NCBI GenBank assembly: GCA_900553305.1
Contig: USDI01000047.1
Location: 1-13,359, forward strand
Source of the DNA: an uncultured Lachnospiraceae bacterium
Lineage (GTDB): Bacteria; Bacillota; Clostridia; Lachnospirales; Lachnospiraceae
Length of the DNA: 13,359 nucleotides
Reading direction: 5' to 3'
The notes under the pieces were generated by a model that saw nothing but the letters and a program-made list of their open reading frames with translations, was not told the DNA's origin and did no database searches. Positions within the stretch are counted from its first letter, which is position 1; every line of letters starts with the position of its first letter. Below are positions 7,443 to 13,359 of the stretch, in pieces. The translations under genes were made by a program, and so were the position numbers.

Positions 7443-8924
7443 CTATTTTCCTGCAAGGATATCTTTGATCAGATCCCGTTCATCCATGGGATACTTCACA
7501 CCCTTGATTTCCTGATAATCCTCATGTCCCTTGCCGGCAAGCACGATGATGTCTCCCGGCTGCCCATGATGAATCGCATAGGCAATGGCTTCTTTCCGGT
7601 CGCAGATTTCCACGTACTTTCCGTTCGTTTTCGCCATGCCGGTCTTGATGTCGTTGATAATATCCTGCGGTTCTTCATCTCTCGGATTATCCGATGTAAT
7701 GATCGTCAGATCAGCAAGATTGCCACTCACTTCGCCCATCTCATAACGGCGGAGCTTGGAACGGTTCCCTCCGCAGCCAAACAGACATACCAACCGCTTC
7801 GGCTCATATTCCCGTAAGGTCGTCAGAATGCTCTTTAAACTCATCGCATTGTGCGCATAGTCAATGAGCAGGGTAAAATCGGGAGATACCGGAACCATTT
7901 CAATTCGTCCTCGCACATGTGCCGAAAGCAATGCCTTCTGAATCTGCGGTACGGATACCTTGAAATGACGGCAGACGGCAATCGCCGTTAAAGCATTGTA
8001 AACGCTGAACCGACCGGGAGTCGGGACCTCCACACGAAAATCTGCCGGCGCATCCACTACATTACTCTTCACCATAAAGTCAATGCCAAGCTCTCCGGGC
8101 TTTTTCACAAGCTCTAAGTCCTCCGCATACAGATCTGCAGTTTTGTCAAAACCATAGGTTTCAATCGTACAGGTATGTCCCTTTAATAATTCTTCCAGAT
8201 TTTCATCATCTTTATTTACAATTCCATGACGGCACTGTTTAAACAACAGTCCCTTGCACATCCGGTATTCTGCAAAATCCGCATGTTCATTCGGTCCGAT
8301 ATGATCCGGCTCTAAATTGGTAAAAATGCCAAGCTCAAAAGTAAATCCCTGCGTTCTATGTAATTTCAGTCCCTGGGACGCCACCTCCATAACGACAATT
8401 TCACAGCCCGCCTTTTCCATTCTTGCAAAATACTCCTGTAACAGGAAGGATTCCGGTGTGGTGTTGTTGGCCTTGATATGCTCATCACCGATAATTGTCT
8501 CAATCGTTCCGATCAGCCCTACCTTGTAACCGGACTGCTCCAGAATAGACTTGATTAAATAAGTTGTTGTTGTCTTCCCCTTCGTTCCGGTAATTCCGAT
8601 CACCTTCAGGCGGTCTGCGGGGTGTCCGAAATAGGCTGCTGAAATGAACGCCATGGCATAACGGGTATCCTTTACCTTAATCACAGTTGCCTCATACCCT
8701 TCCGGCAGTACAATATCCTTCTGCACGACAAGCACACCGGCGCCCTTCTGTATAGCCTCTATGGCAAAATCGTGTCCATCCGTCTTATATCCGCAGATAC
8801 AGATAAACAGACATCCCTTCGTAATCTTTCTGGAGTCAATCACGACCTCCGTAACCTCTGTGGTATCCTGACCTGCCACGCATTCGTAGTCAAGTCCCTT
8901 AAGTAAATCTTTACATACAAACAT
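7443..8924 (-). CDS. murE: UDP-MurNAc-L-alanyl-D-glutamate--meso-diaminopimelate ligase (MurE), divergent variant
   Basis: MurE adds the third residue of the peptidoglycan stem peptide, in the cytoplasm, using ATP. I place the start at ATG 8922-8924 (493 residues) because GGAGG lies 7 bases upstream and the N-terminus then fits the family; an in-frame ATG at 9092 is rejected. The P-loop is GTKGKTTT (113-120), NTTPE is at 154-158, and K224 sits where the carbamylated lysine is expected. DNPR (412-415) and GKGHE (464-468) indicate meso-diaminopimelate as substrate; lysine-adding enzymes lack this arginine. The HLDYHG-like motif is replaced by DHIGPNEH (207-214), and the usual SSHGL reads ASQGL (182-186). 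It heads the operon with priA rather than lying in a division/cell-wall cluster, so another murE may exist elsewhere. The fold and reaction type are sure; that it is the sole MurE is not. Confidence 0.92.
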   Translation of the reverse strand: MFVCKDLLKGLDYECVAGQDTTEVTEVVIDSRKITKGCLFICICGYKTDGHDFAIEAIQKGAGVLVVQKDIVLPEGYEATVIKVKDTRYAMAFISAAYFGHPADRLKVIGITGTKGKTTTTYLIKSILEQSGYKVGLIGTIETIIGDEHIKANNTTPESFLLQEYFARMEKAGCEIVVMEVASQGLKLHRTQGFTFELGIFTNLEPDHIGPNEHADFAEYRMCKGLLFKQCRHGIVNKDDENLEELLKGHTCTIETYGFDKTADLYAEDLELVKKPGELGIDFMVKSNVVDAPADFRVEVPTPGRFSVYNALTAIAVCRHFKVSVPQIQKALLSAHVRGRIEMVPVSPDFTLLIDYAHNAMSLKSILTTLREYEPKRLVCLFGCGGNRSKLRRYEMGEVSGNLADLTIITSDNPRDEEPQDIINDIKTGMAKTNGKYVEICDRKEAIAYAIHHGQPGDIIVLAGKGHEDYQEIKGVKYPMDERDLIKDILAGK

Positions 8925-8931
8925 AAACACA

Positions 8932-8936
8932 CCTCC
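8932..8936 (-). promoter_or_regulatory. Shine-Dalgarno that fixes the murE start
   Basis: GGAGG lies 7 bases before ATG 8922-8924. It supports the 493-residue MurE over the longer open frame reaching 9092, whose extra 56 residues would cross the promoter and have no family match. Confidence 0.85.
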
Positions 8937-8958
8937 AGGGCATAATAATCCATATAAT

Positions 8959-8987
8959 AAGATAGCATGATTGACGCTTTTTTTCAA
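8959..8987 (-). promoter_or_regulatory. Candidate sigma-A promoter for the murE-priA-def-fmt-yugP-rsmB-rlmN operon
   Basis: On the minus strand, TTGAAA (8982-8987) is followed by a 17-base spacer and TATCTT (8959-8964), with TGC before it as an extended -10. Transcription would begin near 8952, leaving a leader of about 27 bases that includes GGAGG. The -10 and its upstream bases (ATCATGCTAT) are identical to those in the promoter at 562-590. An overlapping TATTAT a few bases downstream could act as an alternative -10. Confidence 0.65.
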
Positions 8988-9077
8988 TGTCATAAGAAAG
9001 AGAGCAAAATTCTTTTTTACCTGCTTTTTACATAGATAAGAATTTGTTAAGATTCTTTCTATTTTTTTAGATTTCGG

Positions 9078-9096
9078 ACACATTTTGAACACATTT
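9078..9096. repeat. Two 8-base direct repeats spaced one helical turn apart
   Basis: ACACATTT occurs at 9078-9085 and again at 9089-9096, 11 bases apart start to start. They lie about 90-115 bases upstream of the murE -35. The helical spacing is like that of response-regulator sites, but the region is AT-rich and no regulator is implied by the sequence. The rest of the 297-base gap 8925-9221 holds the promoter, the inverted repeat and the terminator listed separately, plus a weak AAGAAT/ATTCTT hairpin (9038-9057). Confidence 0.35.
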
Positions 9097-9116
9097 ATTC
9101 AGTATGATAACACCAT

Positions 9117-9139
9117 AGATAGTTGATAACTCACTATCT
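9117..9139. repeat. 7-base inverted repeat in the murE upstream region
   Basis: AGATAGT (9117-9123) and ACTATCT (9133-9139) form a perfect inverted repeat around a 9-base centre. TGATAAC occurs in that centre (9124-9130) and at 9105-9111. It could be an operator or a minor hairpin after the kinase terminator. No function can be assigned. Confidence 0.4.
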
Positions 9140-9154
9140 CCCCCTCATAAGAAT

Positions 9155-9188
9155 AGCAAGGCTCCCGGTTATGCCGGGAGCCTTTGCT
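9155..9188 (-). terminator. Intrinsic terminator after the PfkB-family kinase
   Basis: A perfect 9-base stem, GGCTCCCGG with CCGGGAGCC (9160-9168 and 9174-9182), surrounds a 5-base loop. It extends by AA/TT and, after a one-base bulge, three more pairs. It starts 34 bases after the kinase stop codon. The minus-strand tail TTGCTATTCTTAT is moderately T-rich. The element is nearly symmetrical but has no plus-strand gene to serve. It separates the recJ-kinase unit from the murE operon. Confidence 0.82.
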
Positions 9189-9221
9189 ATGTACTCATCT
9201 ATTGCCTGTTATTCAGGATTC

Positions 9222-10148
9222 CTATAACTCTGTAACCTGTATCTGTGTAAGAAGCTCTGCAGCATATTCCTTCGGAATCACCGCATTTTCCAGTGTTGTG
9301 GTATTTGCTGCCGATATTGCCACGCACAACTTTAAAGTATCTTCCATGGAAGCACCCTGCTGCAAGGCCATGACCGCAGCCGCTACCGCGCTGTCCCCGG
9401 AGCCGACCGTATTCAGTGCTTTGACCTTTGGTGCTTTCGCAAAGAGGCACTTTTCCTTCGCTGCATACAGCATGCCCTTTTCTCCCATGGAAACAAGCAC
9501 GTGCACAATTCCTTCCGCAACAAGCTGTAAGGCTGCTTCTTTGATCTCACTAAGCTCCCTTAACCTTCTTCCGGTAAGATATTCCAGTTCTTTGCAGTTT
9601 GGCTTAATTAAAAATGTCCTCGCCTTTACTCCCTGTACCAGCAGTTCCCCGCTCGTATCTAAAACAGTACGAATCCGCTGCCTATCTGCAAGTGCAATGA
9701 GTTGTGCATAAATATCTGTAGGAAGACCTTTCGGTGCGCTTCCGGAAAGCACCACAAACTCACTTCCGGAAATCTTTTCCCTGTAGGTTTGCAGAAATTG
9801 ATCCTTTTCTTCTTTGGTAATCACCGGGCCGGGCTCTAAAATTTCCGTTACATAACCATCCTGGGATAAAACATTCGTACTGGTACGGGTTTCGCCGGCA
9901 ATCCGTGTAAAAGAACTCTCTGCCCCAAGACCTTCCACATATTCTTCAATAAATCTTCCGGTATAGCCTCCAAGAAATCCAAGGGCACATACGGAATTCC
10001 CATATTGCCGTAACACCTTCGTTACATTAATGCCCTTTCCTCCTGCGATATTCTTCACGCTTTCGCTGCGGTTGACCTGCCCGGGCAGGAGGCTTGATGT
10101 TGTTATGGTCTTATCAATTGCCGGATTTAATGTCACTGTCGTAATCAT
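9222..10148 (-). CDS. pfkB: PfkB-family sugar-phosphate kinase, probably 1-phosphofructokinase
   Basis: The family phosphorylates fructose 1-phosphate, or tagatose 6-phosphate in LacC relatives, to the bisphosphate with ATP. The 308 residues start with TLNPAID (6-12), the FruK/LacC-type N-terminus. GGKGINV (36-42) is the first PfkB signature, KPNCKELE (182-189) follows, and TVGSGDS (247-253) carries the catalytic base D252 and the anion hole. FruK is the most likely identity, but sequence alone does not exclude LacC-type specificity. It is 65 bases downstream of recJ with no terminator or clear promoter between, so it is probably co-transcribed with recJ. No fructose PTS or FruR regulator gene is adjacent in the window, unlike typical fru operons. 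The ATG has a purine-rich AGAGG 6 bases upstream. Confidence 0.9.
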   Translation of the reverse strand: MITTVTLNPAIDKTITTSSLLPGQVNRSESVKNIAGGKGINVTKVLRQYGNSVCALGFLGGYTGRFIEEYVEGLGAESSFTRIAGETRTSTNVLSQDGYVTEILEPGPVITKEEKDQFLQTYREKISGSEFVVLSGSAPKGLPTDIYAQLIALADRQRIRTVLDTSGELLVQGVKARTFLIKPNCKELEYLTGRRLRELSEIKEAALQLVAEGIVHVLVSMGEKGMLYAAKEKCLFAKAPKVKALNTVGSGDSAVAAAVMALQQGASMEDTLKLCVAISAANTTTLENAVIPKEYAAELLTQIQVTEL

Positions 10149-10213
10149 CGTATTCCTCTTCTCCTTCCTCTCTTTCAGAGCTGTTCCGTCGTTCCCTGTT
10201 CTCTTTTTATTCC

Positions 10214-12043
10214 TTATTGATAATACTGAATTACGATCTGGATGCTTTCGCGTCCGTTATAGGAATTAACCTGTGGATAATAGACCATACTGATTTCCAT
10301 CTGTCCCTGCATCAATCCTCCCCGGTAGCCCTGCATAAGCCGTTCTTCACCATACTTCTGCATCAGATACCGATCCAATTCTTCTCCATCCCCAAAGTAT
10401 ACCGCCTGATAAGACTTTTCCTGCTCATCCGCAATCCGGATTCTGCGGTATTTTCCCGTTTTCCCAAGCTTTGCCATGGATAAAATACTGATCTGCTTTC
10501 TGGCAAAAAGCGGCTTCGGATTTCCTACGCCAAAGGGTTCTAATTTTTCCAGTTCGGTAAGGAAATTCCGGTCAGCAAGCTGTAGCGGGAGGGCCACATC
10601 AATATGTACGACTTCTTCAAAATCCTCACTGGTCAGGGCAGAATTGACATTCAACGCCTTCCTGAAGCGGTCAGCAAGCTGCTCGTCACTGAATCCGTCT
10701 TCTGCTGCCAGCGTAAGTCCTGCCGCCTGTCTGTGTCCTCCAAACCTGGCAAACAGCTCCTTCACCTTATTCATCTCCTCGTACATGGAATACGCCTCGA
10801 TCGAACGTCCGCTTCCCTTTACGCCCTCTTCTGCACTGGTCAGTACGAATACCGGCTTATGATATTTCTCACGGATTCTTCCTGCAATAATTCCCGCCAG
10901 TGATTCATGGCAGTCCGGAAGATATACCACAAGGATATCATCCCCGGAAAGCTCCTGTTCCACCTGCTGCGTGGCAAGCTTTACGCCCTCCTCGGTCATC
11001 TGCTTGCGGCTTTCATTCATGCTCTTTAAATCCGCTGCAATCATTGCCGCTTCCTGAAGTGTTGGCGCATCAAAAAGCTCCAGTGCCCGCTTCGCGGTGT
11101 CCAGACGTCCCGTGGCATTGAGGCACGGCCCGATCACAAAGCCCGCATGATATGGGGAAAGCGGCTTGCCATACAATTCATTTACCTGAAGAAGCGCTTT
11201 CAGTCCGTAATTCGTGGTCTTCGCCATTTCTTTCAGGCCCTCACGCACCAGAATCCGGTTTTCGTCTCTTAATTCCATCACATCGCAGATCGTCGCAAGT
11301 GCCGTAAAGCTTAAAAGTTCCTGTAACAAATCCCTCGCAGCCTGCCCACTTATACTCTCACCGTCCTGCCCTGTCCATTGGATATTCTGTGCTTCCCGGA
11401 ACAGATACTGAATCAGCTTATAAGCAACGACTGCCCCACAGATCTGCTTGTAAGGGTACGGGCAGTCCTCCTGTTTCGGATCTATCACGGCAATTGCCTC
11501 CGGCAGCCGGTAGCGCCGTTCTCCCTCCTGTTCCTCATAAGGAACTTCATGGTGGTCGGTCACAATAACCGTCATTCCATAAGAGTTTGCAAGCCGGATC
11601 TGGTCGGCTGCGGCAATCCCGTTATCGCAGGTCAGGATCGTATCAATCCCCTCCTCCTCTGCCTGTTCAATCAAATGGTCATTCAGTCCATATCCATCCT
11701 TCATCCGATGTGGAATCACCGTATCCACATCTGCGCCAAGAAGCCGCAGGCCCCGCAGCAGAATATAAGAAGAGCACACGCCATCCACATCATAATCCCC
11801 AATAATCCGGATTTTCACCTTCTGCCCGATCTTCCGGAAAAGGCATTGACCAGCCTCCTGCATTCCCTTTAATAAAAAAGGATCATGAAGATCTGCAAGT
11901 GTCCCGTTCAAAAACCGGTCAATTTCCTCTTCGGTTATAAGATCCCGGTTCCGGAGAATCCTTGCCAGCACCGGTGATATATGAAATTTCTGCGCAATTG
12001 CATTAAAATCTGCCTTCCTGGCAGCCAGCATCCATTTAGCCAT
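10214..12043 (-). CDS. recJ: Single-stranded-DNA-specific exonuclease RecJ
   Basis: RecJ degrades single-stranded DNA 5' to 3' in recombination and base-excision/mismatch repair. I start it at ATG 12041-12043 (609 residues), with GAGAGGG 7 bases upstream and the family-like N-terminus MAKWMLA. The longer frame to 12208 runs through the leader repeats. DHH-domain metal motifs are GDYDVDG (82-88), TCDNGI (138-143), VTDHHE (161-166) and TICDVMEL (251-258). GPCLNATGRL (305-314) follows, SGRS is at 411-414, and the DHHA1 motif FGGH is at 434-437. An OB-like C-terminal region covers about 478-609. All expected acidic and histidine ligands are present. It is separated from secDF by a strong terminator, yet I found no convincing sigma-A promoter in the 178-base leader, which is filled by three hairpin repeats. 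Expression may depend on read-through or an unrecognised promoter. Confidence 0.97.
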   Translation of the reverse strand: MAKWMLAARKADFNAIAQKFHISPVLARILRNRDLITEEEIDRFLNGTLADLHDPFLLKGMQEAGQCLFRKIGQKVKIRIIGDYDVDGVCSSYILLRGLRLLGADVDTVIPHRMKDGYGLNDHLIEQAEEEGIDTILTCDNGIAAADQIRLANSYGMTVIVTDHHEVPYEEQEGERRYRLPEAIAVIDPKQEDCPYPYKQICGAVVAYKLIQYLFREAQNIQWTGQDGESISGQAARDLLQELLSFTALATICDVMELRDENRILVREGLKEMAKTTNYGLKALLQVNELYGKPLSPYHAGFVIGPCLNATGRLDTAKRALELFDAPTLQEAAMIAADLKSMNESRKQMTEEGVKLATQQVEQELSGDDILVVYLPDCHESLAGIIAGRIREKYHKPVFVLTSAEEGVKGSGRSIEAYSMYEEMNKVKELFARFGGHRQAAGLTLAAEDGFSDEQLADRFRKALNVNSALTSEDFEEVVHIDVALPLQLADRNFLTELEKLEPFGVGNPKPLFARKQISILSMAKLGKTGKYRRIRIADEQEKSYQAVYFGDGEELDRYLMQKYGEERLMQGYRGGLMQGQMEISMVYYPQVNSYNGRESIQIVIQYYQ

Positions 12044-12050
12044 TTCCCTG

Positions 12051-12057
12051 CCCTCTC
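12051..12057 (-). promoter_or_regulatory. Shine-Dalgarno that fixes the recJ start
   Basis: GAGAGGG lies 7 bases before ATG 12041-12043. Its first base is also the last base of the third leader hairpin, so the ribosome site abuts that structure. Confidence 0.75.
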
Positions 12058-12094
12058 TAAGTTCAAGCCGCGCCTTTGACCTGCTTTCACTAAG
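12057..12094 (-). repeat. Leader hairpin, copy 3 (nearest recJ)
   Basis: This 38-base core pairs CTTAGTGAAAGC with GCTTGAACTTAG, with a T.T mismatch and tandem GA/GA opposition. An inner GTC/GGC stem has an AAA loop and includes one T.G pair. The outer GCACT/AGTGC pairs seen in copies 1 and 2 are lost: the 5' arm has GG inserted and the 3' arm has become the recJ Shine-Dalgarno. Confidence 0.7.
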
Positions 12095-12114
12095 CCTGCT
12101 CTGCTCTACCTGCT

Positions 12115-12158
12115 GCACTAAGCTCAAGCTACGTCTCTGACTTGCTTTTGCTAAGTGC
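12115..12158 (-). repeat. Leader hairpin, copy 2
   Basis: This is a 44-base unit. The outer pairs GCACT/AGTGC are followed by a T.T mismatch, AGC/GCT pairs, AA opposite GA, AAGC/GCTT pairs, a 2-by-3 internal loop, and GTC/GAC closing an AGA loop. The length and every element match copy 1, while the middle helix differs at both strands of two base pairs. Confidence 0.75.
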
Positions 12159-12171
12159 ACATGTATGGCTC

Positions 12172-12215
12172 GCACTAAATTCAAGCTGCGTCTTCGACTT
12201 GCTTTCATTAAGTGC
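12172..12215 (-). repeat. Leader hairpin, copy 1 (farthest from recJ)
   Basis: This is a 44-base unit. Outer GCACT/AGTGC, a T.T mismatch, AAT/ATT pairs, tandem GA opposite GA, AAGC/GCTT pairs, a 2-by-3 internal loop, and GTC/GAC closing a GAA loop. It begins 7 bases downstream of the secDF terminator T-run. GAGCAGAGCA occurs at its 5' boundary and again before copy 3. Confidence 0.75.
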
Positions 12216-12221
12216 TCTGCT

Positions 12222-12259
12222 CAAAAAAGGCCTGCCGCCATACAAGCAGCAAGCCTTTT
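12222..12259 (-). terminator. Strong intrinsic terminator of secDF
   Basis: In the minus-strand RNA, AAAAGGCUUGCUGC pairs with GCGGCAGGCCUUUU over 14 base pairs, two of them G.U, around a 7-base loop, and runs into a six-U tract. It begins 14 bases after the secDF stop codon. The A-run on the opposite arm could also terminate plus-strand transcripts, but no plus-strand gene is present. Confidence 0.92.
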
Positions 12260-12273
12260 ATCATTCTTATTGA

Positions 12274-13359
12274 TTATGCCTTCTTCTGCGGAAAAACTTT
12301 ACGAAGCACTAACCACAAAGATCCGGTAATGCAGACGGAAGAATACGTACCGCAAAGAATACCTGCCATCAGTGGAAGTGCGAATTCCTTTACGGAAGAA
12401 ACTCCGAATACATATAACGTTGCAACCATGATGAAGGTTGTCAGGGAAGTAAATACGCTTCGTGATAAGGTCTGGGTAATACTGGTGTTCACGATATCTT
12501 CCAGGCTGTCCTTCTTACTCATGTTCTGCATGTTTTCACGAACACGGTCGAAGATAACGATGGTCGCATTGATGGAATAACCAACAATGGTCAGCATACA
12601 TGCAATAAAGGTATTACCAACCGAAATTCTCACAATCGCATAGAATGCAAGCACAACCAGTACGTCATGCAACAGGGCAGCTACGGCACTTGCACCGTAA
12701 CGGATATCCTTGAACCGGAACCAGATGTAAATCAGCATACATACCGCTGAAATCAGCACGGAAATAATCGCATTGGAACGCATCTCATTACTTACGGTTG
12801 CGCTGATGGATTCTGCCGTGATCTTGTTCACGTCCACATTGAAGTTTTCAACCATGGCATTCTTGAACTCTTCACGTTCTGCCACATCTAGAGTACGTGT
12901 CTTGAAGATGACTTCGGTTGTTCCGTCGATCTTCTGTGTCTGGACATTACCGTCACCGGTAATATCTTCAATTAACGGTACGACCTGCTCATCAATATCA
13001 AGCAAGGACATATCTTCATTAAAGGTTACGTTCGTGGATGTACCACCCATAAACTCAAGGCTGTAATTCAGTGCATTCTTTCCACCGGCCTTGTTGATTC
13101 CCATAAATACAAAGCCGCTTAAAATTGCCACGATGGAAATGGTAAAGAATACTGCTTTCTTAGAGGTGAAGTTTACGGCCTTCTTCTCTTTGGCTGTTCC
13201 GTAAAGCTTCTCGCTCTTTGCACCAAGTGCATAGAAGATATTCATTAAGGTTCTGGTCACTACCATTGCGGTAAACATGGACAATACAATACCTAAGGCA
13301 AGCGTGTAAGCAAATCCCTTAATCGTACCGGTTCCCATAATCGCAAGAACGGCTGCTGG
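12274..13359 (-). CDS. secDF: Fused protein-export membrane protein SecDF, 5' part cut by window edge
   Basis: SecDF uses the proton gradient to help complete export through SecYEG. The frame is open at the right edge: 361 residues are visible and no start codon is needed inside. The first ~45 residues are the last SecD membrane segments (IKGFAYTLALGI, then FTAMVVTRTLM). They run straight into SecF: a first membrane helix, then NYSLEFMGGT (a variant of the DFTGGT motif), a periplasmic P4-type domain, and five more membrane segments. GYSINATIVIFDRVREN is the D5-like motif; most homologues I know have Asp where this has Ala (codon 12565-12567). The acidic HD in ALLHDVLVV is retained. The protein ends with a basic tail KKA. 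No inter-gene junction exists between SecD and SecF, so this is a true fusion rather than two genes. Confidence 0.95.
   Translation of the reverse strand, partial: PAAVLAIMGTGTIKGFAYTLALGIVLSMFTAMVVTRTLMNIFYALGAKSEKLYGTAKEKKAVNFTSKKAVFFTISIVAILSGFVFMGINKAGGKNALNYSLEFMGGTSTNVTFNEDMSLLDIDEQVVPLIEDITGDGNVQTQKIDGTTEVIFKTRTLDVAEREEFKNAMVENFNVDVNKITAESISATVSNEMRSNAIISVLISAVCMLIYIWFRFKDIRYGASAVAALLHDVLVVLAFYAIVRISVGNTFIACMLTIVGYSINATIVIFDRVRENMQNMSKKDSLEDIVNTSITQTLSRSVFTSLTTFIMVATLYVFGVSSVKEFALPLMAGILCGTYSSVCITGSLWLVLRKVFPQKKA

Noticed and set aside
7365..7817. Plus-strand 150-residue open frame
   Set aside because: It is antisense to the end of murE and the start of priA, with low-complexity composition expected of a shadow frame.
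8925..9092. N-terminal extension of MurE by 56 residues to ATG 9092
   Set aside because: It crosses the candidate promoter, lacks a ribosome site and does not resemble MurE; GGAGG supports the ATG at 8922-8924.
9105..9139. dif-like recombination site
   Set aside because: The TGATAAC and AGATAGT elements do not match the XerC/XerD dif consensus I know.
9184..9711. Plus-strand 175-residue open frame
   Set aside because: It lies opposite the sugar-phosphate kinase, has no family motif or ribosome site, and starts inside the terminator; a shadow frame.
11378..11872. Plus-strand 164-residue open frame
   Set aside because: It is antisense to the conserved DHH domain of recJ; no independent motif or ribosome site.
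12044..12208. N-terminal extension of RecJ by 55 residues to ATG 12206-12208
   Set aside because: It translates the hairpin repeats; copies 2 and 3 are 61 bases apart and break frame, so the repeats are not maintained as protein. The GAGAGGG site supports ATG 12041-12043.
12057..12215. CRISPR array
   Set aside because: Only three divergent units, spacers of 13 and about 20 bases, internal pairing through the whole unit, and no cas genes.

Overview
The window looks like housekeeping chromosome from a Gram-positive Clostridia member, most likely a Lachnospiraceae-type gut anaerobe. This is inferred from moderate GC, AGGAGG-like ribosome binding sites, a fused secDF, a meso-diaminopimelate type MurE, and the gene order priA-def-fmt-yugP-rsmB-rlmN followed by a PP2C phosphatase. 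All eleven genes lie on the minus strand, so transcription runs from high to low coordinates. No rRNA, tRNA, transposase, phage gene or CRISPR array is visible.

In transcription order: (1) the 3' end of a fused secDF protein-export gene, cut by the right edge and closed by a strong intrinsic terminator (12222-12259). (2) recJ, preceded by a 160-base leader with three tandem copies of a 44-base hairpin, then a PfkB-family sugar-phosphate kinase, closed by a second terminator (9155-9188). (3) An AT-rich intergenic region of 297 bases with small repeats and an extended -10 promoter. (4) A tight run murE-priA-def-fmt-yugP-rsmB-rlmN with gaps of 9 to 36 bases, very likely one operon. (5) A second, similar promoter at 562-590 for a GTG-started PP2C phosphatase cut by the left edge.

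The long operon joins cell-wall precursor synthesis (murE) and replication restart (priA) with formyl-methionine chemistry. Fmt formylates initiator tRNA, and Def removes the formyl group. It then adds rRNA/tRNA modification (rsmB, rlmN) and an uncharacterised membrane zinc peptidase. The phosphatase probably begins the eukaryote-like Ser/Thr phosphatase-kinase pair that usually follows rlmN in these bacteria.

The most unusual element is the recJ leader. Its three repeats keep the same fold, with compensatory changes in one helix (AAU/AUU, AGC/GCU, AGU/ACU), conserved mismatches, and a G.U pair that favours the minus-strand RNA. The last hairpin touches the recJ Shine-Dalgarno. It could be a structured cis-acting leader, a small RNA or a decayed palindromic repeat family; I do not recognise it as a named element.
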